Positions 43,074-52,538 of a stretch of 64,000 nucleotides of DNA are shown one piece after another. Origin of the DNA: CAYGZQ01 sp964354375 [NCBI: uncultured Planctomycetota bacterium] (GTDB taxonomy: Bacteria > JAJVIF01 > JAPKYR01); the NCBI GenBank assembly GCA_964354375.1, contig CAYGZQ010000005.1:1-64000 (forward strand), in the 5' to 3' direction. A program made the translations under genes and the position numbers. Below the pieces are notes generated by a model, which was not told the origin of the DNA, did not search any database, and saw nothing but the letters and a program-made list of their open reading frames with translations. Position 1 is the first letter of the stretch. Each line of letters starts with the position of its first letter.

Positions 43074-46000
43074 ATGGTCGAGCGACTCATAGAATACAGC
43101 CTGAAGAACCGAGTGTTCGTGCTGATAATGGCCGGAATCCTTGCACTTGCGGGAATCCAGGCCATGGCCACGATAAAGCTCGATGCGATTCCCGATCTTT
43201 CCGACGTGCAGGTGATCGTTTACAGCGAATACCCCGACCAGTCTCCGCAGGTTGTCGAGGATCAGGTTACATACCCGCTCACGACGGCCCTTCTGAGCGT
43301 ACCGATGGCCAAGACCGTGCGAGGATACTCGATGTTTGGTTTCAGCATGGTCTATGTCATTTTCGAGGACGGTACCGACCTTTATTGGGCACGTTCGAGG
43401 GTGCTCGAATACCTGAACTATGTCACGCAGCGCCTGCCGAGCGGAGCCAGTCCTCAGCTTGGCCCCGATGCGACCGGTGTCGGCTGGGTCTATCAGTACG
43501 TGCTTGATGTCGATCCCGCTTATGCGGGGCAGTACGATCTTGCGAAGCTCCGTTCAATACAGGATTGGTATTTGAAATACGAGCTCACCAGCATCCCCGG
43601 TGTCAGCGAGGTCGCAAGTGTCGGCGGGTTCGTAAAGCAATACCAGGTGGTCGTCGATCCGTATGCGCTGCAGGCGTACGGCCTGACCATGAATCAGATT
43701 GAGTCCGCGATCCGGAACTCGAACAGGGATGTCGGGGCGGGCCTGATTGAACAGGGCGAGTCGGAATTCATGGTGCGCGGCCTCGGTTACATCGAGGGAA
43801 TGGATGATCTGTCCAATATCGCGGTAGCCGCGGATTCCGACGGCACACCGATTCTGCTGAACCAGGTCGCGCATATTCAGGTCGGACCTGAGTCTCGAAG
43901 AGGGATCGCCGACTGGAACGGACAAGGGGAAACGGTCGGCGGAATTGTGATAATGCGCAATGGCGAAAACGCACTCCAGGTCATCAATGCAGTCAAACAG
44001 AAATTGGAAGAGCTGAAGCAGGGACTTCCACCGGGCATACAACTCAAGGCAGCATACGATCGAGGAGAATTGATCAAGAGAGCCGTCAATACACTCTCGA
44101 CAACCCTCTATCAGGAAATGGCGATCGTCGGTCTCATCTGCATCGTTTTTCTGATGCATTTCCGATCCAGCCTTGTGAGTTTCGTCAGCCTGCCCCTGGG
44201 GATTCTGGTCAGTTTCATTGTCATGAGGGCGCTTGGGGTCAACGCCAATGTGATGAGCCTTGGCGGAATTGCCATCGCGATCGGTGAGATGGTGGACGGC
44301 GCTGTGGTGCTTGTCGAAAACGTGCACAAGCATCTTGAAGAAGATGCCCACAAGAAACCGCACCTTCAGATAGTGCTCGAGGCATCCAAAGAAGTCGGCC
44401 CCGCCCTTTTCTATTCACTGTTGATAATAACCGTGAGCTTCCTCCCCGTGTTTGCGCTGGGCGAACAGTCCGGACGACTTTTCAAGCCCCTCGCTTACAC
44501 CAAGACATTCGCGATGGGAGCCGCCGCCCTTCTCGCTGTGACTCTCGTGCCGGTATTGATCTACTTTTTCGTCAAGGGGAAAATCCGGCCTGAGGAGCAG
44601 AATCCTGTCTCACGATTCCTGATTCGCACTTACAAACCGCTCATGTCCTGGGTGCTGAAACGAAAGGTCGCGATGGTTGGGGCCTCGCTGGTCATACTGC
44701 TTATCACGATCTTCCCGGTCATGAAGCTTGGAAGCGAGTTCATGCCGGCTCTGAACGAGGGAACGATCCTTTACATGCCGACCACCGATCCCGGGATAAG
44801 CATCACGAAAGCTCGGGAGCTTCTGCAGCAAACCGACAGGCTGATAAGGACCGTCCCCGAGGTGGATACGGTGTTCGGGAAAATCGGTCGAGCCGATACC
44901 GCAACAGATCCCGCTCCCCTCATGATGATCGAGACGGTCATACAGCTTAAACCCAGGAACCAGTGGCGTCGCGGCATGACCATGGACAAGATAATCGATG
45001 AGCTCAATCGGAGAGTGAATATCCCGGGGCTGACAAATGCATGGACAATGCCGATCCATACCCGAATCGACATGCTCACAACCGGCATAAAGACTCCCGT
45101 CGGGATCAAGATCATGGGCGATGACATCAACACTCTGTCGGACATCGCGTCGCAGATCGCAGCCGAGGTTGTGAACGTGCGCGGCACCCTGTCCGCGTAC
45201 GCGGAGAAGGGTCTCGGCGACAACTACCTTGATGTCAATATCAACCGCGATGCGATCGCCAGATATGCACTCACCGTGAACGATGTGGAATCGACGCTTG
45301 TGTCCGCAGTCGGCGGCGTCAATGTGACACAAACGGTCGAAGGGCTTGAACGCTACATGGTGAACGTGCGATATCCACGCGATTACAGAGACGACCTGTC
45401 CTCGCTTGAGCGAATTCTGGTTCCAACTCCCGCGGGCGGGTCCGTCCCAATGCGCGAGCTGGCGACGTTCTCGTTCACCAAAGGTCCCGATGAGATCAAG
45501 AGCGAAAACGCGCGGCGGACAAGCTGGATTTACGTTGATGTCCGCGGGCGCGATGTCGGCAGCTATGTCGCCGAGGCCAAGGCATTGATAAATCGGAAAA
45601 TCGCGTCAGGCGAGATCACACTGCCTCCGGGGTACAACATAATCTGGTCGGGCCAGTACGAGTACATGCAGAAAGCTGCGGCAACTCTCAGGGTAGTAAT
45701 TCCACTCACTCTTGTCCTGACTATGCTGCTGCTCTACTTCCATTTTCAGAACTTCACCGAACTGATGATCGTGATGATCACTCTTCCGTTCGCGCTGGTC
45801 GGAGGGTTCTGGTACCTGTATCTGCTGCACTACAACACGTCTGTCGCGGTATGGGTGGGTTTCATCGGACTCGCCGGACTCGCCGCGGAGACGGGGATAG
45901 TGATGATCGTCTACATCGACCTCGCGGTCAAGCGATACATAGCCGAAGGTCGCCTGAAAACTCTTGCTGATCTTGATTCCGCGATCCTCGAAGGCGCGGT

Positions 46001-46244
46001 GGAACGAGTCCGGCCCAAATTGATGACTGTCGCGACAACCGTTATCGGCTTGCTCCCTATAATGTTCGGCACCGACACCGGTTCCGAGGTCATGAAACGA
46101 ATGGCGGCCCCATTGGTCGGCGGCTTATTCAGCGCGACGGTACTGACGCTTTTCATCATTCCGGTAGTGTACGGTCTCGTGTTTCGCGGCCTCGTGGGGA
46201 GAAACGCCGCCGGATCAGACCCCGATCCGTACTCTGTTTCGTAA
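43074..46244 (+). CDS. cusA: CusA-like heavy-metal RND efflux pump
   Basis: A 1056-residue inner-membrane proton-driven pump of the heavy-metal-efflux RND class. Strong matches: VERLIEYSLKNRVFVLI at the start, PDLSDVQVIVYSEYPDQSPQ, GYSMFGFSMVYVIFEDGTD, the TM4 motif GEMVDGAVVLVENVHK with proton-relay Asp at about 408, FMPALNEGTILYMPTTDPG, GRADTATDPAPL and the periplasmic RIDMLTTGIKTPVGIKIMG with its methionine. These favour copper/silver (CusA) over Co/Zn/Cd (CzcA), though specificity is inferred. Length and the two-fold RND repeat are complete. The ATG has GGAG upstream and the start is 15 bases after cusB. With the adaptor and two TolC-like genes it makes a full tripartite system. Confidence 0.95.
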   Translation: MVERLIEYSLKNRVFVLIMAGILALAGIQAMATIKLDAIPDLSDVQVIVYSEYPDQSPQVVEDQVTYPLTTALLSVPMAKTVRGYSMFGFSMVYVIFEDGTDLYWARSRVLEYLNYVTQRLPSGASPQLGPDATGVGWVYQYVLDVDPAYAGQYDLAKLRSIQDWYLKYELTSIPGVSEVASVGGFVKQYQVVVDPYALQAYGLTMNQIESAIRNSNRDVGAGLIEQGESEFMVRGLGYIEGMDDLSNIAVAADSDGTPILLNQVAHIQVGPESRRGIADWNGQGETVGGIVIMRNGENALQVINAVKQKLEELKQGLPPGIQLKAAYDRGELIKRAVNTLSTTLYQEMAIVGLICIVFLMHFRSSLVSFVSLPLGILVSFIVMRALGVNANVMSLGGIAIAIGEMVDGAVVLVENVHKHLEEDAHKKPHLQIVLEASKEVGPALFYSLLIITVSFLPVFALGEQSGRLFKPLAYTKTFAMGAAALLAVTLVPVLIYFFVKGKIRPEEQNPVSRFLIRTYKPLMSWVLKRKVAMVGASLVILLITIFPVMKLGSEFMPALNEGTILYMPTTDPGISITKARELLQQTDRLIRTVPEVDTVFGKIGRADTATDPAPLMMIETVIQLKPRNQWRRGMTMDKIIDELNRRVNIPGLTNAWTMPIHTRIDMLTTGIKTPVGIKIMGDDINTLSDIASQIAAEVVNVRGTLSAYAEKGLGDNYLDVNINRDAIARYALTVNDVESTLVSAVGGVNVTQTVEGLERYMVNVRYPRDYRDDLSSLERILVPTPAGGSVPMRELATFSFTKGPDEIKSENARRTSWIYVDVRGRDVGSYVAEAKALINRKIASGEITLPPGYNIIWSGQYEYMQKAAATLRVVIPLTLVLTMLLLYFHFQNFTELMIVMITLPFALVGGFWYLYLLHYNTSVAVWVGFIGLAGLAAETGIVMIVYIDLAVKRYIAEGRLKTLADLDSAILEGAVERVRPKLMTVATTVIGLLPIMFGTDTGSEVMKRMAAPLVGGLFSATVLTLFIIPVVYGLVFRGLVGRNAAGSDPDPYSVS

Positions 46245-46342
46245 TGGTATTCGGTCACCCAGCCCTTCCGTATCGGCTTTGAACCTCGTATAATCACATT
46301 AGGAACCGTGCTGCTGATGCTGGATGGTTCCAGGGCTCGCAA

Positions 46343-46993
46343 ATGAGAGACACTGCATGGCGGAAGGCTTCGATTCTCATCGCGCTGGTCGGTGCAATGA
46401 TTCTCTTCCCAACGCCTGCGTTTGCCGATGTCGACATCGGCTATCTCTTACTCACAGCCGGATCGCAGGTCCTGATGACAATATACATCCCCGCGACCTT
46501 GCTGCTGATCGTCGTTATCATCGAGGCGATCATCGTTGTGAAAGTGCTCAGAATCCACATTCGTAGGGCATTTTGGGTGTCGCTGGCGGCGAATCTTGTT
46601 TCCACAGCCCTCGGTCTCATTGCAGGGGTGTTCTTTTTGGCCTCCATCACTGCTGTGGTTTTCCCGTTCATCGTTTTTCTCGTGTGGTGGGCCACTCAAC
46701 TCCGCAAGATCCCCCGTTGGGTTTCCCTGACGATATTATGCACAATTCTTGGCTACTTGATATTTGTCCCGGAGATTGTACCGATCCTGCCGGACTTCGA
46801 CCTGCCCATTGACCCACTATTCAGGATGTACGGCTTTCTTCTTCCAGGCTTCGGAGCGTCTGCCTTCATTGAGGGGATAGTCGCAGGACGTCTTCTGCAC
46901 AGAACGGATATCTGGAAAGCGATCATGATAGCGAACGTCCTGTCCTACATTTTCCTGGTCCCGGCAACTGCGTATTACGCCTCCTCCCTATGA
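46343..46993 (+). CDS. Polytopic membrane protein of unknown function
   Basis: A 216-residue protein with an N-terminal signal or first helix (ILIALVGAMILF, then PTPAFAD) and about five further hydrophobic segments, for example LTAGSQVLMTIYIPATLLLIVVIIEAIIVV and SITAVVFPFIVFLVWWAT. I do not recognise the family and see no metal-binding motif. It follows cusA on the same strand after 98 bases and may belong to the efflux operon, but the gap and lack of motif leave this open. No strong ribosome binding site decides the start. Confidence 0.65.
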   Translation: MRDTAWRKASILIALVGAMILFPTPAFADVDIGYLLLTAGSQVLMTIYIPATLLLIVVIIEAIIVVKVLRIHIRRAFWVSLAANLVSTALGLIAGVFFLASITAVVFPFIVFLVWWATQLRKIPRWVSLTILCTILGYLIFVPEIVPILPDFDLPIDPLFRMYGFLLPGFGASAFIEGIVAGRLLHRTDIWKAIMIANVLSYIFLVPATAYYASSL

Positions 46994-47012
46994 CTGTGAC
47001 ACAGGCCGGGCC

Positions 47013-47390
47013 GGCTTCCAGTTGCGCGCGAAGGGAACGCTTCGTTCCATCGGTAGCTGCCAGTTGGCTTACCAGAAAACCAATAATGGCAAGCTGTACG
47101 GCTCGTTCGAAGCCTTGAAGCGGGACCAGTACATCAACGAGGGCTGCACGCTCGGCAACATGATCGACAATTACACCATGACGTGGGAGGTCAGCAACGT
47201 CTCGACAGTGACTACAGAGGAGATGGCGGGCGGCACCAGCAGCGCGTTCACTATCATTGCGTGGCCGAGAGACACGAGGCCTGGTTTCCTCAACACCTTC
47301 GGCGTTACGGATGATCAGATTGTCAGGGTCTACAACCCAACTAATGAGAACGACCTCAGCAAGGTAAAGACCTGGGATCCGATATTGTGA
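47013..47390 (+). pseudogene. 5'-truncated type IV pseudopilin-like fragment
   Basis: The frame reads GFQLRAKGTLRSIGSCQLAYQ, then YGSFEALKRDQYINEG, NMIDNYTMTWEV, WPRDTRPGFLNTFGVTDDQIVRVYNP and KVKTWDPIL. This resembles the C-terminal globular part of prepilin-like proteins (a residual helix followed by a beta domain). The N-terminal prepilin cleavage site and hydrophobic helix are missing, and only a TTG at 47022 could start it. The stop of the preceding membrane protein gene lies just upstream, so the junction that removed the 5' end is near 46994-47013. Probably non-functional. Confidence 0.6.
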
Positions 47391-47400
47391 GCGAAGCCGC

Positions 47401-47436
47401 GCCCGGCCGCAGATCGGCCCTGCCGCACCGGGCGAG
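47401..47436. repeat. 36-bp GC-rich direct repeat, left copy
   Basis: Begins GCCCGGCCGCAGATCGGCCC and can fold back (GCCCGG with CCGGGC at its ends). It matches 52348-52383 at 32 of 36 positions in the same orientation. It lies just after the pseudopilin fragment. Confidence 0.7.
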
Positions 47437-47490
47437 TTCGTTGGTGTCTGTCCTCAATTCTGAAAAAAGAGTGACACTCCAACACATTAC

Positions 47491-48888
47491 CTATTCCTCG
47501 CCCTGTCTCTCGAGTTTGAGGCGGATGTCGTCGAGGATAGGCTTGATCTCATCAACAAGACGTGTGTAGCCATGCTCAGTTGCCAGACGATACGCTTCTT
47601 CGGCGAGTCCGAGACCATCCTCGACTTGTCCCTGCTCAGCCATAATCTTGCCTTGATAACCTAAACTCTCGGCTAGGGCCTCAACAAGACCGACGTCGCG
47701 GCAGATTCGCTCGGATTCCTTCAGAAGTCCCATTGCGCCAGTAAGGTCTCCCCGGTCCTTGAGTATCACCGCCTGGATGATGAGAGAACATGAGAGGCCT
47801 ATGGGGCGGCCAAGGTCCCGGCAGATTCGCTCCGAATCCTTGACAAGCTTCATTGCGCCATCGAGGTCTCCACGCTCCTGGAGTATCACTGCCTGGTTGT
47901 TGAGAGAACGTGCAAGGCCTGCTGGGTCACCCAGCTCCCGACAGATTCGCTCGTCTTCCTTGTAAAGCTTCAATGCGCCATCGAGGTCTCCGCTGAAGTG
48001 AAGTAAGATTGCCTGGTTGCCGAGAGAATAGCCAAGGCCTCCTTGATCGCCCAGTTCCCGGCAGATTCGCTCCTCTTCCTTGTGAAGCTTCATCGCGCCA
48101 TCGAGGTCTCCACGAAGGTGAAGTATGATTGCTTGGTTGCCGAGAGAGGCTTGAAGGCCCGATGGGTCGCCAAGCTCCCGGCAGATTCGCTCCTGATCCT
48201 TCATGAGCTTCATTGCGCCGTCAAGGTCGCCCTGTGTCACGAGTATCACTGCCCGGCTGCCGAGACATTGCTGAAGTCTGTTGCGGTCATGCGTTCGACG
48301 GGATTGCTCCACGAGGAACTCGAGAAGTGACAGAGCTTCCTGTGCGTGGCCAGTGTCGGAGAGCAGAATCGACAGGTCCGTGAGTACCGCGGAATCCAAG
48401 AAGTCTTCGGGACTCTCAACAACCTTCCTGAGAGCATCCGCCATCCTTAGTTCTGAACTACCTTCCAATCGCGACCAATGCGTTTTCACATCGAACTGAT
48501 TGCGCACCCAGGCTTCATCAAAGAACTCCAAGTCCGCCAGCAGGTCATAAAGCCGCTGCCATGCCCTGGCCTCGGCCAACTGCCATGGGAGCTCATCCAC
48601 CTTGCGCGGTGTGAGTTCGAGTGAAGCAAAATAATCCGCCAGACGCAAATGAGCAGCCTGCCCGGTCTCCTCTGTAGTCAGATACCTGTCCTTGACAGCC
48701 TGGCGTACATACTCATGCGAGAAACCCATCAAGCCGCAGCGGCTTGTGAGCGACCGCTCAGCTGCAAGAGACAGTGGGGCCCAGATCGCCTGTGGGAGCG
48801 GATTCCCGTCGTCCTTGAGAATCTTGAGAAGCTCCGTTTCGCTGAGCCCCCTACGCGAGGCCCAGATGGCGGTCATCGCCTCCCGCAC
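47491..48888 (-). pseudogene. 5'-truncated STAND/TPR protein fragment
   Basis: The 465-residue open frame begins abruptly with LVREAMTAIWASRRGLSETELLKIL and continues GFSHEYVRQAVKDRYL, sequence that in intact proteins follows the NTPase (NACHT/STAND) core and precedes repeats. No Walker motifs are present, so the ATPase half is missing. From about residue 210 it has five tetratricopeptide-like repeats of exactly 40 residues (GDLDGAMKL.K..ERICRELGD). Homologous reading continues to about 48903-48906, where a PKD-coding frame on the other strand takes over, so a recombination junction cut the gene. A truncated product could still be made from the GTG at 48888, but no ribosome binding site supports it. 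Function of the parent type: signalling or defence NTPases, by family knowledge only. Confidence 0.65.
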
Positions 48889-48902
48889 CAGACCCGGGCG
48901 CG

Positions 48903-49156
48903 TCCATAATCAAGTACCAGTGGGACTGGAACAGCGATGGAACATATGAATCGCAGGGAAAAGAGGTGGATCATTCCTGGAACACCGCAGGCGAATATAC
49001 AATGCAGCTCAGGATCACAGACAGCGACGGTCTTACGGACACTCTCGACCAGCCCTGAGCCTGAAAGTATTCAAGACATGGGCTTTCACATGGGGCGCAT
49101 CGGGTAGTTGCCGGTCCTCAGACCTCGCGCTAGATAATTCCGGTAGTGTCTACGTG
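48903..49156 (+). pseudogene. PKD plus SBBP lipoprotein fragment with frameshift
   Basis: From 48903 the plus strand reads IIKYQWDWNSDGTYES, DHSWNTAGEYTMQLRITDSD, the C-terminal half of a PKD domain, to a stop at 49056. A shift of frame then gives KVFKTWAFTWGASGS, LALDNSGSVYVTGG, the beginning of an SBBP propeller. The order PKD then SBBP is that of the 7707-10823 lipoprotein. Both ends are lost. Clear debris of another family member. Confidence 0.75.
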
Positions 49157-49163
49157 ACAGGAG

Positions 49164-49352
49164 GTCATCGAGGTAGTCAAGGGCAATATCCTGTACAGGT
49201 GGCCGGCAACCGATCTCAGGATGACCACCCACTGTGAAAAGACTGCAATCGATGTGTCTAGGGACTGCAACTTCCACTATGAAGAGCTTGAAACCCCGCC
49301 CTTCCTGTATAACATAGCACTTGTAAATCGATCATCTAATCAGCCTTATTAA
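49164..49352 (+). other. Orphan 62-codon open frame, unknown
   Basis: Immediately after the propeller fragment an uninterrupted frame reads VIEVVKGNILYRWPATDLRM, then IDVSRDCNFHYEELETPPF and ends NRSSNQPY. It lacks a start codon and looks like the tail of an unrelated gene fused in by recombination. I cannot assign it. Confidence 0.35.
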
Positions 49353-49382
49353 TCCAAACTCTTCCCTCGGAATTAACAATTT

Positions 49383-52163
49383 TCACGGAATCCAAGTCAG
49401 CGGATTATTTCCACCATAGGCACCTATATCTGTGCTATCGTGCGCGGTTCCGATGCATGGCGAGAGTGGATTCAGTCGAAAGTCATCGTTGTCCGGGTCC
49501 ATAAACATCGGATCGGTATAAACCATCCCGACCCCCTCGACAACCTGCTGGTTAGGCACAAATGCTGAAAATACATTCCAAGAGCATGAATAATCGACTG
49601 GCACACTGGGTCCGCCGTCAAGAAATGCTCCACCGTAGGAAAATCGCCAGTTTACGCTGGATCCAGATGCGTCGAGATTACCCGAGATCTGGTCTCTGAA
49701 GATAATCGTACCTGGTTCACCATCAACATTGGTTACTTGTATCCCGACTGCGGCGATCGGTGTATGTAAACGTGTAACAGTATTATGCTCGATAATCAGA
49801 TCGGTCACTCCATCAGCATTGATACCGTAACACAGACCGCTATTTCCGCTGGTGATCGCATTAATATCAAAAACCAGATTGTTTTGAATGAGTCCTGTCG
49901 ATAGATAGGTGTATATGCCACCCATTCCCGGCGCTTTATCGAAAAGCTCGCTGTAACAAACATGACCGATAACATTACGTGCAACAAGTAGGTTCTTTGA
50001 GTCAATAGCCGCGATAACATAGAAGTGTGTTTCTGTTGTGTGACTTATATTAAGAAACACGCAATCCTCAATTATGGAATCATCGCCTGATATATTGACC
50101 AATCCCCTGGCTTCCACATGGTATCCATTAACTCGGACATTTCGGACTGTCATTGCTTCTATCCCGTCACCTCCGTCAATTATTCTTGAACAGGTCTCTC
50201 CGCCGGGATTATCGATAAACTCTACGTCTTCAATAAGTACATTATTCGAGCCAAGCGATATGAATATTGCATCGGTATAAACGCCTGCATCGTAGTCGTG
50301 AACACATTTCGGTTGCGCCCTGAAATGGTTCAATGTTGAGTTCATCGCACCCGCAAAATGAACCATCGGCTGAGTGCTGTTATCCTCCGTGGTCAATAAT
50401 GGTGCTGGATCAGACCATCCTTCGAGAGTTGTCTCATCACCGATATTGATCTTGCCATAATAGACTCCATCTTTTACCAATACCCATCTATGTCCGCAAT
50501 CGGTCCTGGCATTGATAATGCCGTCCTGGATGGTTATCCATGGATGCTCAAAACTGCCGTTGGATTGCATGGGATCAGCGCTGTCGTCCACCCATGACGG
50601 AGTGCCGACTGTAACAGTCAAAGGTTCATCGAGGATGTCAGTAGCCCCTTCGTCATCGGTAACACGGATCTGCACAGGATAAAATCCCATTTCATCGAAA
50701 GTCCACTCGACATTCGGACCATGCGCGGCATCGAACAACCCGTCGGTGTTGAATTCCCAGTCCCAGCTTACGATTTGCTGCCCGTATTCGTCTTGGTCAT
50801 GCGACGCGGATCCATCGAATTCCACCGATACGCCGGGGCAGTATGGAGGCTGGCTGGTCACCTCTGCAACCGCTACAGGGTCTTTATAAACGGTCGGGGC
50901 TTTGTCGGAGACGGTGATCCATCCGAGACTATAAGCTGAAAGATGAGCGCTGGTAGGATATGCAAATCCAGGAATACCGGAGTTATAGTCGGTCGGGTCC
51001 GCGCTTTCGATTACAATCACGATCGGAAATGTGCCCGACCCGGTCAGATTCACATCATTGATAGTGAATTGCCACGTTGCGCTCACTGAATCCTGCGCGA
51101 TGAGCAATCCAGCCAGCGAGGCGGCATCGTAAGTCGCGAGACCGTCGGGCGCGATAATTCCGCCTGGTGTTTCAAGATGTATGGTTGATACCTCGCCGGG
51201 AATTCCCTGAGGGGACACAGAGCCCTGATGATCGAATGCACGAACTTTTAATATTAATGATCCACCTTTGTGAGTGGAATCCTCATAGTAAAGATCGCCA
51301 AGATCCTCGGTATGTATACAGAACACCTCGGGGCAGTTTGCGGAGATCGGGAAGTCGTCGGGAATATCGACAGGAGGACTTGGATACGGTGCTTGCCATG
51401 AGGCAAGCACAGCATATTGGAACGAAAGTTCTGGTCCTCCGCCACTCATTGGAAATTGAAGTTCGAAGGTTCTTTCATTTGAACTACTTACAGAGAATAC
51501 ACCTCTTGGATTCGAGCACAATGGATTGGAGAAGAATGTTACAGGATCGTCCTCCTTACCTAATCCATCGCAATAAAACTTGTATCCATTCAGGATTGCC
51601 GTCCAATCGTATGACGGGACTCCACTTATCCCTTGGACAAATCCAAACAAGGTTTCATATGTAGCGAATTCTGTTGGATTGAACCAGCGGGTAAATCCAT
51701 CAGCATTCAACAGCCTTAAATCATTCGTTCCGGCATACAGAATTGACGAATCAGCCAGTCCGGGTACTGATCCATTGCCCACTATTACACCTCGGACATC
51801 GAAACCAGTGAAACTTGTCACTCCGGGGAATGGGTGCTTAAGTGCCACCTTTACAAATAAATGCCCGGATGATATGTCTGATCCTGCTTCAATCGATGCT
51901 GTAACATTATTCGTAGGAGATTTCGGGGGCTGCATGAATCGAAGCACGTTCGCGGCGAATTCACAGGTCCGCAGCTGTATGGAGGATATGGTTTCACTGT
52001 CCGGATCAATGGTGAAATCGTAGAATCCCCATACTACAGATCCTGACGCAGATGTGGCTACATGTCCTTCAGGTCCTGTTGTTGCCGGGGATATGGGATT
52101 GTTTTGCGAACAACTCATTGTTACCAGAATGGATAGGATAAATAGCGATATTGTTGCTCTCAT
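49383..52163 (-). CDS. GFDVRG-family lipoprotein with PKD domain and right-handed beta-helix
   Basis: A 926-residue predicted lipoprotein. The ATG at 52163 has GGAGG 8 bases upstream; an in-frame GTG at 52178 is less likely. Lipobox TMSC. The shared module (about 35-420) has KHPFPGVTSFTGFDVRGV, LNADGFTRWFNPTEF, FCIHTEDLGDLYYED and DDFPISANCPE. A PKD domain follows (about 428-520, VEFDGSASHDQDE...SWDWEFNTDG). From about 525 the sequence turns into parallel beta-helix coils typical of surface-exposed, often carbohydrate-active or adhesive proteins (WITIQDGIINA, NNVLIEDVEFIDNPGG, LIIEHNTVTRL). Polysaccharide-lyase catalytic residues cannot be identified. It shares this layout with the gene at 61591-58841. 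Confidence 0.85.
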   Translation of the reverse strand: MRATISLFILSILVTMSCSQNNPISPATTGPEGHVATSASGSVVWGFYDFTIDPDSETISSIQLRTCEFAANVLRFMQPPKSPTNNVTASIEAGSDISSGHLFVKVALKHPFPGVTSFTGFDVRGVIVGNGSVPGLADSSILYAGTNDLRLLNADGFTRWFNPTEFATYETLFGFVQGISGVPSYDWTAILNGYKFYCDGLGKEDDPVTFFSNPLCSNPRGVFSVSSSNERTFELQFPMSGGGPELSFQYAVLASWQAPYPSPPVDIPDDFPISANCPEVFCIHTEDLGDLYYEDSTHKGGSLILKVRAFDHQGSVSPQGIPGEVSTIHLETPGGIIAPDGLATYDAASLAGLLIAQDSVSATWQFTINDVNLTGSGTFPIVIVIESADPTDYNSGIPGFAYPTSAHLSAYSLGWITVSDKAPTVYKDPVAVAEVTSQPPYCPGVSVEFDGSASHDQDEYGQQIVSWDWEFNTDGLFDAAHGPNVEWTFDEMGFYPVQIRVTDDEGATDILDEPLTVTVGTPSWVDDSADPMQSNGSFEHPWITIQDGIINARTDCGHRWVLVKDGVYYGKINIGDETTLEGWSDPAPLLTTEDNSTQPMVHFAGAMNSTLNHFRAQPKCVHDYDAGVYTDAIFISLGSNNVLIEDVEFIDNPGGETCSRIIDGGDGIEAMTVRNVRVNGYHVEARGLVNISGDDSIIEDCVFLNISHTTETHFYVIAAIDSKNLLVARNVIGHVCYSELFDKAPGMGGIYTYLSTGLIQNNLVFDINAITSGNSGLCYGINADGVTDLIIEHNTVTRLHTPIAAVGIQVTNVDGEPGTIIFRDQISGNLDASGSSVNWRFSYGGAFLDGGPSVPVDYSCSWNVFSAFVPNQQVVEGVGMVYTDPMFMDPDNDDFRLNPLSPCIGTAHDSTDIGAYGGNNPLTWIP

Positions 52164-52538
52164 GGTTCTATCCTCCACTTCTTGCTGAATAAGATGACTT
52201 TGACCAGTTAAGACTTCTGTATTAGAGATCTGTGGATTTTTGGAATCTCAAGGCTAATGAGTAGTACAACTCAACCGGACCAGATGTTTCATCTGTCAGC
52301 GTAGATTTAGACGAAATCCATATACTTTTTGTTCCCTGATAAGCCTCTCCCGGCCGCCGATCGGCCCCGCCGCACCGGGGGAGATTCACGGGACGGCGGG
52401 CCGCGCTGTATTTCCGCACGTCAATACAGTTCGAAAATAATCAGGCCGATCGATCCGTGCATGTCGGTCGATCGAGCAGGCTGTACCTCGACCGAGGAGA
52501 GCCCGGTGTCGAAGACCACGATGCGGCGCGACCCGATC
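52164..52538. other. Intergenic region with a GC-rich repeat
   Basis: A 375-base gap between two minus-strand genes. It holds the right copy of a 36-bp repeat (52348-52383). On the minus strand a 40-codon frame (VVFDTGLSSVEVQPARSTD ... IIFELY, stop at 52421-52423) follows the PAS gene in a shifted frame and could be gene debris. Nothing else is supported. Confidence 0.35.
52348..52383. repeat. 36-bp GC-rich direct repeat, right copy
   Basis: Starts TCCCGGCCGCCGATCGGCCC; same orientation as, and 32 of 36 positions identical to, 47401-47436. The two copies bracket about 5 kb containing gene fragments and one beta-helix lipoprotein. Confidence 0.7.

Noticed and set aside
52421-52538. A kinase or other output domain continuing the PAS protein by frameshift
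   Set aside because: The shifted frame gives only about 40 residues ending IIFELY, with no H-box, N-box or G-box sequence.
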